Assembly: GCA_020466095.1 (NCBI GenBank)
Contig: CM035806.1
Location: forward strand, 8,385,751-8,449,750
Length of the DNA stretch: 64,000 nucleotides
Source of the DNA: Chlorops oryzae
Taxonomy: Eukaryota; Arthropoda; Insecta; Diptera; Chloropidae
Reading direction: 5' to 3'
How positions within the stretch are numbered: position 1 is the stretch's first letter; the number at the start of each line of letters is the position of its first letter. Under the pieces are notes generated by a model. The model was not told the origin of the DNA and did no database searches. It saw nothing but the letters and a program-made list of their open reading frames with translations. Shown piece by piece: positions 22,581-34,974 of this stretch. The position numbers and the translations under genes are program-made.

Positions 22581-22955
22581 TAGTCATATCTGCATTCTGA
22601 GTCCTAAAAGACTCATATATGACTCCTAATAGGAACTAGAGCCCTCATAATGAACTCTTTTAAGAGTCTTAAAAAGCGTGTTTCCCTTCTTGCGAAAGTC
22701 GTCCTAGAAGAGTCCGAAGTCATATAACGAAGTAGCACTTATATCTGACTCTTACTTCCCCTTAAATAACAGCTATACTATATATGGCTCCTTCCGGACT
22801 CATATCTGACTCTGATTTCCTTCTAAATATGAGCCATAAATGACACCTTCCGCACTCATAGCTGACTCTTATTTACTTCTAAATAAGAGCCATATATTGC
22901 TCCTTCGGGACTCATATTTATGAGTTTAAAAAGACTCAAAATTTTTTTTGTGATA

Positions 22956-23214
22956 TTTATAATCAGGGCTCGGATTTTGTTGACTTTTATAAATTTAAAG
23001 CATACTTTAAGGAGTAAAATTTTTATTTAACTCACATAAAGTTACGACTCAAGTCGATTTTTAACTTCAATATAAATTTTTTTGAAGTTAGAAAAGTGGT
23101 TTGAATTTCAACTTCGCTAAACTTATTCGTAAAATGTTAGTTAGAAAAATTTTTGCTCCTTTAAGTATGCTTCAAATTTATAAAAGTCAACCAAATCCGA
23201 GCCCTGTTTATAAT
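22956..23214. mobile_element. hAT MITE (copy 1) with 8-bp target duplication
   Basis: The element at 22964-23206 (243 bp) has ends CAGGGCTCGGATTT and about 45 bp of inverted sequence continuing TTGACTTTTATAAATTTAAA. The direct repeat TTTATAAT flanks it exactly (22956-22963 and 23207-23214). CAGGG ends with an 8-bp duplication fit the hAT superfamily. Two further copies lie at 45125 and 49468. Confidence 0.85.
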
Positions 23215-23314
23215 GGTATGCTGTAAAAAAATTAATTGATTGATACACGCACATTTCTCGATTTTTATGTACATATTTATTATTTTAAATACTTTTTCCA
23301 ATATTCATTTTTCC

Positions 23315-23390
23315 CCCCAGTGTGGGATTTGAACCACGGAACATTTTCGTTGGCTAAATCGAAGGTCAGGGATTGTTTTGGCTTATGAGT
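23315..23390 (-). mobile_element. SINE type D fragment
   Basis: The minus strand reads GTGGTTCAAATCCCACACTG, a good box B, preceded by TTTAGCCAACGAAAATG as a possible box A. The body is short and the tail is not resolved. Confidence 0.4.
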
Positions 23391-23619
23391 TTAATGTCAA
23401 ATTGAAATTTATTTATTAGTTTTATTTGACCAAAATTTATTTATTTTTCTTATTTTCGTCATATTTCTGACTTATTTCGGCCTCATAAATATGAGCCTCT
23501 TATTTTCGACATGTTTATGACTCATTTTCAACTCATAAATATGAGCCTCTTATTTTCGACATGTTTCTGACTCATTTCGGCCTCATATTTCGGAGCACTC
23601 TGAAAATGCTTTGCTGGGG

Positions 23620-25350
23620 TTACAAAAATGGAACTTTTGTGAAATATGGACATATGGAGACTGCGGTAAATTGCATGGCACGACCTAAAAAAATTCAATT
23701 TCAACAGGTTTTTTCTTGTTGTTATTGTACCTACAACTTTAAATAGCGACAATCTTCAAGCAGAAGCAGAAAGTGGAGAAACAAAAGGGGCGGGGAATAA
23801 AAATAATTTTAATTTTATGTGTGAAAGAGATTCTTTATCGACGCTTTTTAACATAAATATTTATGTCAACTTATTTCAGCTCAACGCAAATTCAATAGCC
23901 CATCTATTGTAGATACATATGTACATAAATATATATGTTCGTGTGTATATACATATGTACATAAGTGCATAAAACTATAGACACAAAGGCATATTGCACA
24001 GATGTCCGCCAATTGCCTGCAGCATTCCTGCGACATTCCATGCATACCTATCTGTGTAGATATGCTTTTTTATAAGTAAATAAATTTACGGAATTAAATT
24101 AAAAAATCAAATTGGATTGAGTTCATTAAATTACGGCATTCGCAGTGCAAAATTGTTGTTTAATTAAACATAAAATCGTTTCTTTGTACAAAATCCAATT
24201 TTCATTGAATGCAACGAATTTTATCAGGACAACGTGCGCCTTTGTTGCCTTTTCGCGATTCCCTTTTTCGCGTAAGCCTTTTTATAAGTTTTTTTTTTTT
24301 TTTTTTTCATTTTGCTTTATTAAAATTGTAATTAAAATCTGAACGTGGTTAATGATAAAAACCATTATTTTGATTTATCGGGTGTGAAATCTTAATTTTT
24401 AAATTAAAGCCATTAAAGTAAATTTATTATTTCATTTATTATTATGAACTTTTTCACCCCGTTTTTTTGCTATGACAACAATGCTAATCTTTAAAAGACC
24501 AATGTATTTTAATAACACTGTGCGACAATTTGGAGGTCATGTTTTGTAAAAAATTATTTGACGACTGGATTTGAAAGTACTTGGTGAGTATAGCAACGCC
24601 TCATACTCAGTTTTGTTAAGTCATCCCTACTTTTTTTTTAAATAGACTTAAAAAAGTGGGGTCGAGAATTAAATTACTCACTTACTTATGGCTATATCTC
24701 GCAATCCTTTCAATATTTTAATTTCCTATCTATCACAATTTATAGCTCTGAATTCATTTGAAATAGTTTTACTACAAACTGACCCGGAAAAACTCTATCT
24801 AGTAGGTGCAAATTGCAAAAATTCCTAAAATTTGACGTGTTTTTTTTTAAATCATATTTTATTTTGTATGGCCTCTAGCTCCCAAGGCAATAAAAATTTT
24901 TTGATGCAAATATAGAAAGACTATAACTAAACAACTTCTGCATATACACAAACTGCATCCGAGCACTACTTGATACCGTTTAACCGCTGCAAAGTTGAAC
25001 AATTTTTTACCAAAAATCGGAAGAAAAATCGCAAAATTACCCTTTGGATATGCACGAAATTTTTCAACACAACGCAAATGGTTCCGAACCATGAAAATAA
25101 TACATATGTAATCAGTGTTGCACTGTTTTTTTTCTGTATAATCTGCCAAGGAAAAAAACTCCCTAAATCCCTTTTGCCTAGCGCGCCGATCCCTGACTTA
25201 CATTTTTCAATTGAGTCTTACGAAACGAGTACACAATGAGAAGCCTTTTGCTTAAAATGATTATAATTTTAAAACAGACTTTCATTTGGTTCATGCATTC
25301 GCTATTATTGTCTAAATGAAATGTCTTAGTATTAATATTACGAAATGGCA
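23620..25350. other. Stretch without a supported gene
   Basis: AT-rich sequence with no repeat family recognised. Around 23880-24060 there are ACATATGTAC palindromes and a GC-richer patch (AATTGCCTGCAGCATTCC), but no exon signals. Confidence 0.4.
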
Positions 25351-26037
25351 ATACCCAGCCAACCATTGGAGTCCGCACGGTGCACCTTTAGGACTCCAAA
25401 TGCGGTGCGTTTACACTCCTAAGGAGCCTCCTAAAAGGATCCTAAATGAGCGTGTTTGCGGGAGAAAAGGGCCTTTTCAAAACATATGAAAAAAGTGTGC
25501 CCTGCGGACTCCTAAAAGGAGCGTTTTCGGCGTCCTAAAATGCTCCCTCAGATAAACCGCAAGGATTCCGTGCGGAGTCCTTTATTAGCCTACAATTTTT
25601 AAAAAAGGACTCCTAAATTAATCAAAAGATAACCCGGGAGGAGTGTTTTTGGATTGATTGATTTCCTGTACATTGAGAATTAATAAAAAAAAAACAACCA
25701 TTTTCCTTTTTAAAAATTTCTAAGGCATTCCAAAAAAATATTTCTTATTATTTTGATCAACTACTTTTACTTAGGACATTGTAAAATGTTAGTTTCTAAA
25801 AGTTACCCAAAAAGGTTTTCTCCCCTAAATCTCTATTCCATTTAATTTCGGGAAATTCCCGTAAAGTTACATCATCATAAGTTGCATAAAGTTGCAAACC
25901 ATAAAGAATGAAAAAAACCATACCAACTAGTTAATGAAATTTTAAAGCATGACTCTCTGAACGCTCCTTGACGGTGCTCTTGAGGAGCCCATTGCCGGAG
26001 GACTCCGAAAACGCTCCGCATATGGTTGGCTGGGTAT
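25351..26037. mobile_element. GAGTC-rich TIR element, ATACCCAGCCAACCAT ends
   Basis: Perfect 16-bp inverted ends lie at 25351-25366 and 26022-26037. The interior repeats GGACTCC, GGAGTCC, CTCCTAA and AGGAGC, so each half is dense in one short motif. The outermost ATA/TAT makes a TA duplication possible. No coding capacity. The elements at 22590-23619 and 27957-28984 are relatives. Confidence 0.75.
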
Positions 26038-26091
26038 TTCTACAATCTTCATTTAATAGAGTTTAATACGATTGAGAAAATTTGTTGTTAT

Positions 26092-26220
26092 TAGTGGGAC
26101 TCATGCAGCTTCGCAAATTGTGGCAAATGAGAAATTTGTCACACAACTGTCAAAATTTATATGAAAATTTACGATGGGAAAAGTTGCGAAGGCATTTGCG
26201 AAGCTGCATGAGTACCACTA
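26092..26220. mobile_element. 125-bp MITE, TA target
   Basis: GTGGGACTCATGCAGCTTCG at 26094 is mirrored up to 26218 with one mismatch, and TA lies outside both ends. It is a short hairpin-forming element. Confidence 0.75.
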
Positions 26221-26305
26221 CTGTCTTCTATATATCTAGAAATTCAATATAATACGGTGTGGCAACAATAAGAGTCTAAAGAGCATTTCACTTTTCTATT
26301 CGCAG

Positions 26306-26517
26306 TTTTGACACTCACGAGAAACAGTTGATCTTAATCTTAAAGATGAAACGGAGAGCACGAAAGTAAGTTGATTTTGGGTTGTTTTTTTTTTTGTATC
26401 AATTCAAATGTGTTTTTAAATGTTATTTCATTTTATTGCAGAAAAACCGTGTGTGCAAAGGTGCCCTATGAAAAGTGGACCGAGTCGTATTTGGACAAAC
26501 CAGTCTCGACAAATTGA
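26306..26517 (+). CDS. Candidate small spliced reading frame, unknown product
   Basis: I do not recognise this protein. Two exon-like pieces are bounded by good splice signals: an acceptor ending CTATTCGCAG at 26305, exon 26306-26365, a donor GTAAGT at 26366, a 76-base intron ending TTTTATTGCAG at 26441, then an exon ending in TGA at 26515-26517. Joined, the frame stays open across both pieces. An internal ATG (26346) would give a 31-residue peptide starting MKRRARKKTV and ending with a segment containing PYEKWTESYLDKPV. Alternatively these are the last exons of a longer gene whose upstream exons I cannot see. The basic start and aromatic C-terminus are not typical of random AT-rich sequence, but a chance frame cannot be excluded at this length. 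AATAAG occurs near 26574 as a weak polyadenylation-like signal. Confidence 0.3.
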
Positions 26518-26789
26518 AATCCCAATTTCGGTTTTGGCATTTAACAAGCTGCTCTAATGAAGGATTGCTCACAATAAGTTTTTTAAGACGCCGCAATGTT
26601 GCAACATTAAAACTTAAATTTGCCTTTGTGAATACCCTTAACGTTTTCAAGTAAGATGATAGTGCGCCTACTTTACGCACCTTGCTCACAGAGTCGTTCA
26701 TGCAGAATGGGAAACTTTGCTAGTGGATAATTTGCACACACGATTTTCCGACCGCTCGAAACAGTGCCTTTTTTAATTCGCGTATTATC

Positions 26790-27130
26790 GATCGTTAACC
26801 CTACCGTGCCCGGATTTTATTAAGTTTAAAGCAAACCGCAGAGTGAACAGTGATTAAAAAAATTGACAAAAAAATAAACAAACATTTAAAAACGGTATCA
26901 GTGAATCGCCTTTGGGCAATATTGTGTAAAAAATTCAAAACTCGTTACCGTAATCCGCGTCTTTAAAAAAAATATAAATCCAAACGGTCCGCGCGCGTTC
27001 CCAAACCAAATAACCTCAACATCATCTCCAGCAATATCCTCCGAACCTGCGCCATCAGCCGGATTCACGCATATCTCCATATTTTCCCATCATTCAAAAA
27101 CTCTTTGACACACCATCAACGATAATCAAG
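26790..27130 (+). other. Candidate untranslated first exon ending in a splice donor
   Basis: A block of balanced base composition (for example GGTCCGCGCGCGTTCCC and CCTGCGCCATCAGCCGG) ends AATCAAG|GTAGGTGACC at 27130/27131, a sound donor. It has stops in all plus-strand frames, so if real it is 5' UTR. No clear TATA box was found. The position of the start is a guess. Confidence 0.28.
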
Positions 27131-27956
27131 GTAGGTGACCTTTCAATTTTTATAATTCATCTAAAATATAAGTCTGGTGGCACAATGAATCCTTTTTGAA
27201 CAAAAAACAGATTTTTTTTTTTTTTTTTTTGACAATAAATGGAGCTCAAATTATAGGTACGTTGGGCACAAATATCTGAGTATTAAAATTGTCTTAAAGT
27301 AGTCATAATAGTAGTTTGCTGGGCATATTCTGAATTTTCATTTCATTTTAAGTGTGAGTAATTTAAAAATTTACATATCGATAAAGCGCTTGAGTGGAAA
27401 AATTTAAATATCCCAGAACAATAAAATTCTCGACGTAAGCCACTTAACCATATGTATTTACACAGATATGTATTTTTAGGTTATAATAAAGTAATGCTGC
27501 CCAATCATATTTTTTTAATCAAGAATTTTTCGAAAGATTCAATTGCTCTCCTACGCATATAAATATTTATATTTTGATATTTATGCTTTAATATTATGCA
27601 TCGAAAGCTTTTTCCTATGAAATTTGTTTCGTTTTTCTTACACGCAATCTCTCAATTGCGATGAGAATTGATTTTTATAAGTTATCAGAATGGCTTGAAA
27701 AGTTGCCCTAAAAATGACAAAAGTACCTCCTATACATACATAGTTCTTTCCCCTGAAATATGTCCTTAAGATCTTTCATTTATTTTGTAAGGCTCATTAG
27801 AACTAACGTCGTCACATTAGGGTGTTATAACCGATTAAAACTCAAAAATCATACAATTTTTGTAAGTATTTTAAATATTTCGAAGCATACTTCTGGGAGT
27901 TTTCATATAAAAAATATAAAAAATTTTAAAAATTGTAGATGATTTTTGAGTTTTAA
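27131..27956. other. Stretch without a supported gene
   Basis: AT-rich, with no repeat family recognised. It would be intron if the exon ending at 27130 is real. Confidence 0.4.
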
Positions 27957-28984
27957 CCCACCCAACATTTGGAAGACTGTTTTATAAGAAAATTCATTTA
28001 CGAGTCTTTTTCGAGCCTTCTTGATGATTAGAAAATGATTGATCACATGCACGATTAAAAGAAGACTCGAAAACGACTCTGCAATATGTTTCAAAAGCGA
28101 GTCGTATTCAAATTACAAAAACAAAATATGTATAGAGCAATCGCAAATTAATCACGTATGGGATTGAAATATGATCATTCAAATTGTTGCTATCTTATAT
28201 TTCACTCAATATTTGACTCAAATTTGAATTGAATGGAATTCGAATTTAAAGTTATAAACGAAAAATTTCCATTACTTTCGATTTGGAAAGCTTGGTGTCG
28301 ACAGGTGAGCAAAGGACTAGAAAACGAGAGTTCCTAGGTTCAAATCCCACATAAGGGAAAGGAAAAAAAAAGTTGAATTTATAATAATAACACATATAAC
28401 ATAAATATATACACGGAAAAGCCAAAAAATGTGTATTGATTAAAAAAAAATTTTGTTTGTTTGTCTTTTTGGAAAGCAATTTGTGGCAGCTCCGCACCTA
28501 AAAAATAACTCAGCAACTAGATATTTTGAATTCTGAATTCCGAACTTCTTGATTATAAAATAACATAGCAACCAAATAATTTTTTGGATTCCGAACTTTC
28601 TTGATTAGTAAAATATAAAAAGAAAGCCAGTCGCAAATGTATCTCCTTCCGAAATTAAATAAAGAATAATAACTCAATAACAACAACAGTAACTATAAAT
28701 TGATTATAAATACGAGTCGTAGAAGACTCCAAAATGATAGCAAATATGAGTCGTAGAAGACTCGAAAATGATAACAAATATGACTCGCAAATGATAACAA
28801 ATATGACTCGCAAATGATATCAAATATGACTCCCTAAGAAGAGTCGCGGCTAGGGTTCCAATTTCTCCCGATAAAAGTATCATTTTTGATTAGAAAACGA
28901 GCGCATAATTGAATTGTTTTATTCAGAAAGGCGACTCGAAAAAGACTTGCTTTTGATCCGAAATTTCGAAAAATGCTAGCTGGG
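27957..28984. mobile_element. GACTC-rich element with CCCA..CAACATTT ends
   Basis: CCCACCCAACATTTGGAAGACT at the left (27957) and AAATGCTAGCTGGG at the right (ending 28984) are imperfect inverted ends of the same type as the 25351 element. GACTCG, GAGTCGTA and ACTCGCAAATGATA motifs are repeated inside, several in tandem near 28710-28830. A SINE fragment is nested at about 28285. Confidence 0.5.
28285..28380 (+). mobile_element. SINE type D
   Basis: A tRNA-like region contains TTGGTGTCGACAGGTGAG as a possible box A and GGTTCAAATCCCAC as box B, followed by an A-rich tail. The box B matches the fragment at 23.33 kb. Confidence 0.45.
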
Positions 28985-31294
28985 AAATGAGTACATTTCT
29001 CAGAGTACATTTTGGTAATAGCTTAGAATACCAAACTTCAACTCATACATGGATATGGGCCAAAAAATTGGAAAAATAAAATTTTTTTCTGTCTGGTTTT
29101 AGGGAATCTCTTTTTCGACCCTTTTTTCTTCCGATAAGTTCAATTTAAAGTTTAAGATTCGAGTACCTAATTCGAGGTGTGACTTCGATTACTTATTCAA
29201 TTTGTTTACTTAACATAACTTAAAGCGAATAAAAGGAATTTTTCCAAAAAAAAAAAAAAAATCCAATCAAAGCAATGAAAGAAAATTGAGACCTTTCCCT
29301 GCACGCACCGACGTATGAGCAACGGATATTACTCATAAGTCGCATATGGTACAGGCAATGACAACATTATGACTTCGGTTTGAAAAACCAAACCGTCTGA
29401 ATCAACGTACATACATACACATGCATATTGGCAACATATTATTTTCTTTTTCTCGTGTTCTACATATATACAAAAGTTCCTTACTTAGAACGCAGCCGCA
29501 TTTTGCGAGTATATGCGCATTTTTAATGAAATTGAATGAAATACAAAATCCGAACCGAAAAGCTCGAACACAAACACACACGCGAACGCATGAGCACACT
29601 TGCACATTTATGCAGAGGTACAACCATTTACATACATACATGCTCAAAGCGCTCCAAATGACCTTTGTGCTCGTGAAAGTGTCGGTATCGGTACGTTGAG
29701 CTACCGGAATAACCGTTATCGTTTTGACGCCATATTGCAGCTGTGCTCTCTAAGCCGTTCAAATATGCACAATAATGCACTTCCCCATGGAGTCTTCGAG
29801 GCACATTAAAAAGCAGCACAATCAGCTTTTTGAGACAAAAAGAAAAGGAGTTACATAAAAAAAATAAAAAATAAAAAATAAAAAATAAAAAACAAAAAAA
29901 AATGAATTTTCTTGACAAGAAAAATGGTTAAAAATGCGGTAAAATTATAAAACGAAGAAAAAAGGTGGAAAAATAAAGCGATGGGCAGGCGGTCGAGCGG
30001 CAGGAGAGGAGAAAGATTGAGTATGGCTGGAATAAAGCGTAAGCTTGTCACGAAAAAATGCAGTCTTTCATGACAAACAGCTGAAAGCAAAGGACTCTCT
30101 TGAGTTCTCGATTGCTCAAGGTATGAAAGTATGTAGTTTGTCGAAAGCGAAGTTGATGAAATAAAAAAGGTTTCTTGGAAAAGTAATAAGAATAAAAACT
30201 CTTTAAAAACTACGATAAAAGGTGAAGAAATTCAATAAACGATAAAAATTTTTTTTTTTTGGGTTACTTTGTTTTCAATTTTTAGGGCGATATTTTTACA
30301 AAATACTCTGGAAATATTAGAGAGAAAAGCTAAAGAAATATGCTATCAGCTGGCTCAAAGGAATTTCGAAATGAAATAAATTGAAGACTTGAAGACTTGG
30401 GTTGTCTCCTCAATTGATGCAAAAGGCAGTTTTTTTTTTTTTTTTAGATATTTTCCCTTTTAAATTATTGAAGGATTTTCATTTACTCCAAAAAATTGTT
30501 GCAGTATTATAAAATTGTTCAACTTATAAAAAATGTTCGCACTTCCAATTACATTTTACCATATTGTCATTTTCATTTTCATTTTCGTTTTAACTTTTAC
30601 AAACTCACAGATTTACAGAAATGACAGTGTTGCATTGTTTTAATGCTATTTCGCGTATTTGATACATCAATGACCACAGCTAAGCCGTCAAAGGCTTCAA
30701 CTACTTTCGCTTTTTTTTTCGTTGCCCACTGGAGAGGACAATAGGTTTTTTAACACAATTGATGTAAATCAGTGCGAAAATATAATAAATTGGATATACA
30801 TTTTCAAAGCGCATCGGTGACTTTCTCGTCGGGTTATATACATATATCCTCTTCATAATATGACATTCGTGCAATTCTTCAATTATTTAGATTGTTTTGC
30901 TCGTTGGATTTTAGTTTGAAAGCTGCTCAATAATCCCAGCCATTTAAAAGGATTCCCACAGAAATAACTAATTTATAAATCTTTTGTGCTCATTATGGGC
31001 TATTATTTGTGTTTGCGAATCACGTAGTATTGCAGAAAATATGTGATTTAATCAGAAGTGACTTTATTTAGGAATAATTGAGTTTATCTTCTAAACCATT
31101 TGAATAAGAATGTCTACAGTAAGGAGACGATGTTAGGTTGAGTCCTTCATTATGATATAAGTGCAGCATATCAGTACTGAGAGTGTCTATATGGGCATAT
31201 GTTTTTTTTGTTAATATGTATCTCCTAAAACTACCTTTTGATTTTGATAAATTTTTTTTTTAGTTAAAGGTCAAACTCAGAGGAATTTTTTTGA
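28985..31294. other. Stretch without a supported gene
   Basis: No coding or repeat family is recognised beyond short CA and A-rich tracts. The patch 29690-29810 (CCGTTATCGTTTTGACGCC, CCCCATGGAGTCTTCGAGG) is less AT-rich, but no splice or start signals stand out. Confidence 0.4.
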
Positions 31295-31650
31295 AGTAGC
31301 GAGAAAGTGGGGCGAAAACGGGAATACACTGAAAAAAAAATTTATTTTTATTTTCTATGTTGTGAATGTTTTTTTCTCAGTGTAAAATTTAAAAAAAAAA
31401 TTTTTTTTAATTTTCCGTTTTATAAGCTATCAGCGGCCATTTGTTACATCTTTTTATCTTAATTTGTTTTTGAGATATAAATTTTTGAAAAACGTCTTAA
31501 TAAAAAGGGTTTTGTAAGGATATTTCAAGGACACTGGAAAATAGAAACCTAAAAATCGGTTTCTACAGTGTGTTAAGGTAGTATCTATTCAAAAATCAAC
31601 AAAACCTAAAAAAAATACCTTTCATTGGTCCGCAGTCGACAAGACCCTTT
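31295..31650. mobile_element. Foldback family, one end (copy iv)
   Basis: It contains AATACACTGAAAAAAAA with TTTTTCTCAGTGTAAAA, the 'TTTTTGAGATATAAATTTT' block, CTACAGTGTGTT, and the end ...CAAGACCCTTT at 31650. This matches the right end of the 45421-46732 element with substitutions. Confidence 0.6.
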
Positions 31651-31829
31651 ACTTTTCTTAAGGGTTCTTATGGGTATCACAAAAATACGTTGCATACTTT
31701 AAGGCTTGATTATCAAAATTTTTATTGCCTTTATTCCTTGAGTTATAAAATTAGAACTTTGCCATTTTCGCATAGATTTTTGAAAACTAATATCTTAGTT
31801 TGTTAAACAAGGAACCAAAATTAAATAAA

Positions 31830-32538
31830 AACAAGTATAGAAGCTTACATCGGCTAAGCCGATTGCACACATACCTTAACAAAAATTCCTGCCGTTTTCG
31901 TTGTTCTAGCTTGGATATCTATTCATACCTTATCTGTGCTTCGATTTAGCTTCTCAAACTCGAGATTATTATTAAGCACAAAATTTTCGCGGATGGTGGG
32001 CATGGTAAAGTTTTAGCCGTTAGTGGGTATTATATCTAGCTGCGAAATCCTCAATTCAAAATAGTGAAAATCAAAATTTTGCGAATTTCGCGAATGGTGG
32101 TCATGATGAAAATTTAACCTTAAGTGACGACTTTATTTGGCGGTAAAATACACAATCAGAAGAAGCAAAAAAAATCATTTTTGTATACAGATATGAGAAT
32201 AAGAAAAAGAGTGTTTTTTTTTTCTAATATGTAGGATGATGACCATAGTTATCGCGATGTCGCAATTTTTTTTTTCAGCGAAAGCTTATGTCTACATAGT
32301 AGCTATATATACACCAAATTTTAATAAGCTGGGATGTATAGTAAAAAAGTTATCCACGAAAAACGTACAAAATCGTGATATTTGAAACTTCTGAGCCACT
32401 TCCCACGACCCAAGAAGGGACTACGAAAAAAATTTGTATGCAGTTTTTCGGACATTTACCTGGTTCAAGTCCATGCCAAATTTTAATATGATATCTTTCA
32501 TGGCTTAGGAATAAATTTTGAAAAACTAAAGTGTGACC

Positions 32539-32570
<32 letters not shown>

Positions 32571-32722
32571 TACAGACAGACATGGCTAGATCGACTCCTA
32601 TTGTCACCCTAATCAAGAATATATATATTATATATGTCGATATCTATCGCGACTCCTTTGGTATGTTACATACTCCGTGCCAAACTTAATATACCCTTTC
32701 CTTCGGAAAAGGTATAAAAAAG
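31830..32722 (+). mobile_element. mini-me/DINE-1-type repeat, second subfamily
   Basis: The 5' part has the hairpin ATCGGCTAAGCCGAT. Then come (GACA)n at 32538-32580, the core CATGGCTAGATCGACTCC, 'AATCAAGAATATATATAT', and a terminal hairpin CCTTTCC-TTC-GGAAAAGG followed by TATAAA near 32722. The (TA)n next to the core is the second microsatellite expected of mini-me elements. It resembles Drosophila copies more than the other copies in this window do. Confidence 0.65.
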
Positions 32723-33087
32723 AAAAAACAAATTTCCCATTTCCGATCGATTTTGAAAATGCCGATGAAAGAAAAAATTTCACAATATTTCTCTAAAATA
32801 AGTTTTTTTCTTAAGTTTTCGATGTCTACAAAATCTTTCTTTCTTGAGACATCTTAAAATAATGTCACAAAACCGTCATAGAAGGGTTAATTTTTATTTA
32901 ATTTGAGGCATAATTTGTTTATGCATTATCGAGCTCCTCTCGAAAGAGCTTGAATAGCCGCTTTAAATAATTTTTTTTTTCTCCAAAAACCAATAAAAAA
33001 AAAAAATGCTTCTGTTATGATTTCTTAAAATATTGCTTTCGCACTTAGAAGGTCAAAGTCGATACGAAAAGAGCACTTAAGTACGTA

Positions 33088-33333
33088 TGTAGGTATGTTG
33101 GAGCGGCTGCCACTTAGGCCTTTAATCGGCCCATTGTGATACCAAGGAGGTTTTCTTGTGTTTGTGGGAGCGCTTATGTCTTATTTTGTAGTGTGCCCCT
33201 AACATGCGAATTTTTTGAAAAACCAGTGATAGGCTTAGAATATTACACTCCGTTTCGCCTGTGCCGGGAATCGAACCTTGGGGACTCTGGGACCAAGATC
33301 ATAGCACACTTCCCCTACGCTATCCCAGAGCCA
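33088..33333 (-). mobile_element. tRNA-derived SINE, type B (copy 1)
   Basis: The minus strand begins TGGCTCTGGGATAGCGTAGG (box A-like), has box B GGTTCGATTCCCGGC, and ends in the shared tail with 'ATCACAATGGGCCGATTAAA', GGCCTAAGTGGCAGCC and ACCTAC repeats. It is the inverse of the copy at 35319-35544. Confidence 0.75.
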
Positions 33334-34974
33334 TTGAGGGGACACAAAGTACATCCACACGTTAATAGAAGCCGATATCAAATGGGAACAATTGAAAATA
33401 AATAAAAAATATTTAGAAAAAATATTTTAAAAATATAAAATTATTTTTTTTAAATTTAAAAAATATATAAAAAAAAATTATTTTCTAAAATTAGCTAACA
33501 ATTTATTTCTTTCACCGAAGATAGCTATAGATAATTTTTTATTGATTTGAGATGTTCTTTGATTGGTTTTTCAGCTCAAACATTTGCGATAGCATAAACA
33601 ATAAAAATTATATGAGAATGCATTAAATTCCTGTGGCAAGTTGAGCCCTGAACATTGAAGTCACTTCAATCAATAACTAATAATCCGAAAATCAAATTTT
33701 AAGACCGAGCCTAATCTTAATCCAATAACCTACCTTTGACGCTGGAAACCTTTTCAAAAACTCGAAACAAGAACAAATTTTTGTTTTTCAATTTCGAATA
33801 ATAGCAGCATTTAACTTTAAAGCACATCCTGATCAAATCAAACCTTGTAAAAAACTTAACTTAATTGCAATTTAACAAAATTTATAAAACATTTGCCGTC
33901 AGTTTATTTTGCGCTTATCAAAATCACATTTAGCATCTTTATTTCTTTGTCGAGTGGTTTCCGGACAAAAAAGAAAGATACAAAACAAAAAGCAAAACAT
34001 AAAACAAATGCTTATTTTACAAACTTTGCAAAAGGGTACTTAAAACAAAATGAACCTTTTTCTATCAACAGATTCTTGTTGAACATCATCACAAAATTTT
34101 AATTGCACACTGCTCGTGTGTGTGTGTGTGTGTTCATGGGTGTGTGCGTCACACAGCATGAGTGCTTTGGTAACGCTTTTCAAATCGCAGTGAACAACTT
34201 CCGACGCAAAACTTATTAACCCCACAGTGCCCCATTCACAACTACATAGAGACTTGAACAGTACAAGACTCTGATGCTCTTGTTTGCTGAATGAAATGAG
34301 TGAGAAGTGCACAATCTGCAGGTGTCAAAAGCATACGAGTAGGTATAACATACATGTGCAAACAGAGCAAAAACATTTTATTTAATGTAAATTTAGTTTA
34401 TACAAAACGGCACTTGCGGCCTTAAGACTGTGCAGTTAAAAGCTCTTTCGTTTCTTTTGTGTGAATGCATGGTTCTGTGTGATTTTCATGCTTGAAGCCG
34501 AGCCAAGCACACGATATCGAATTCAACAAACTCAGTCGCATATGTACATGCTTGAAGAATCGGTTAACATAAATCTGTGATTCAAATTCGAAAAATCTAC
34601 TTAAAAAAAAACAAAAAATAAAAAAAAATAAGTAAAACAAATAAACAAGTACATGAAAGCTCCTATAACTTAAGAATATGAATTTAGGAAAGACTCACTT
34701 TGCTATTTGAAATATTATTTCGCCTGAAATGGCAGGAAGAGATGGGGAAAGAGATAGCTGATACACCTTAAAGGCAATATTGCGAGGTAAAGATAAGAAA
34801 ATGGCATAAAAATATAATCTTTGCACAGCAAAAACTAAAGTTTTAAAATTAAAATTTCAATACCAAAAAGTTTTATTTTAATACCTTTTGGTTTTGATGA
34901 ATGATCTCAAAAACGAACAAAATTCTCAAATTGTTAAATTGTTCTCGCGATTATATTGCTATCATACATACATA
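33334..34974. other. Stretch without a supported gene; short (GT)n
   Basis: Very A/T-rich from 33400 to 33500, with (GT)9 near 34116-34132. No gene or element boundary was found. Confidence 0.4.

Larger units (their letters stand above)
22590..23619. mobile_element. GAGTC-rich element with CCCAGC-type right end
   Basis: The right end AAAATGCTTTGCTGGGG (ending 23619) matches the end type of the elements at 25.35 and 27.96 kb. The interior is packed with GAGTC/GACTC and ATGAGCC/GGCTCAT-like motifs, including a 55-bp direct duplication at about 23478-23590. The left end is unclear, probably lost against the neighbouring mini-me copy. A hAT MITE and a SINE fragment are nested inside. Confidence 0.5.

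Noticed and set aside
24510..24540. Second Transib-like end (CACTGTGCGAC)
   Set aside because: Only the heptamer matches. There is no partner end, duplication or nonamer at +12 or +23.
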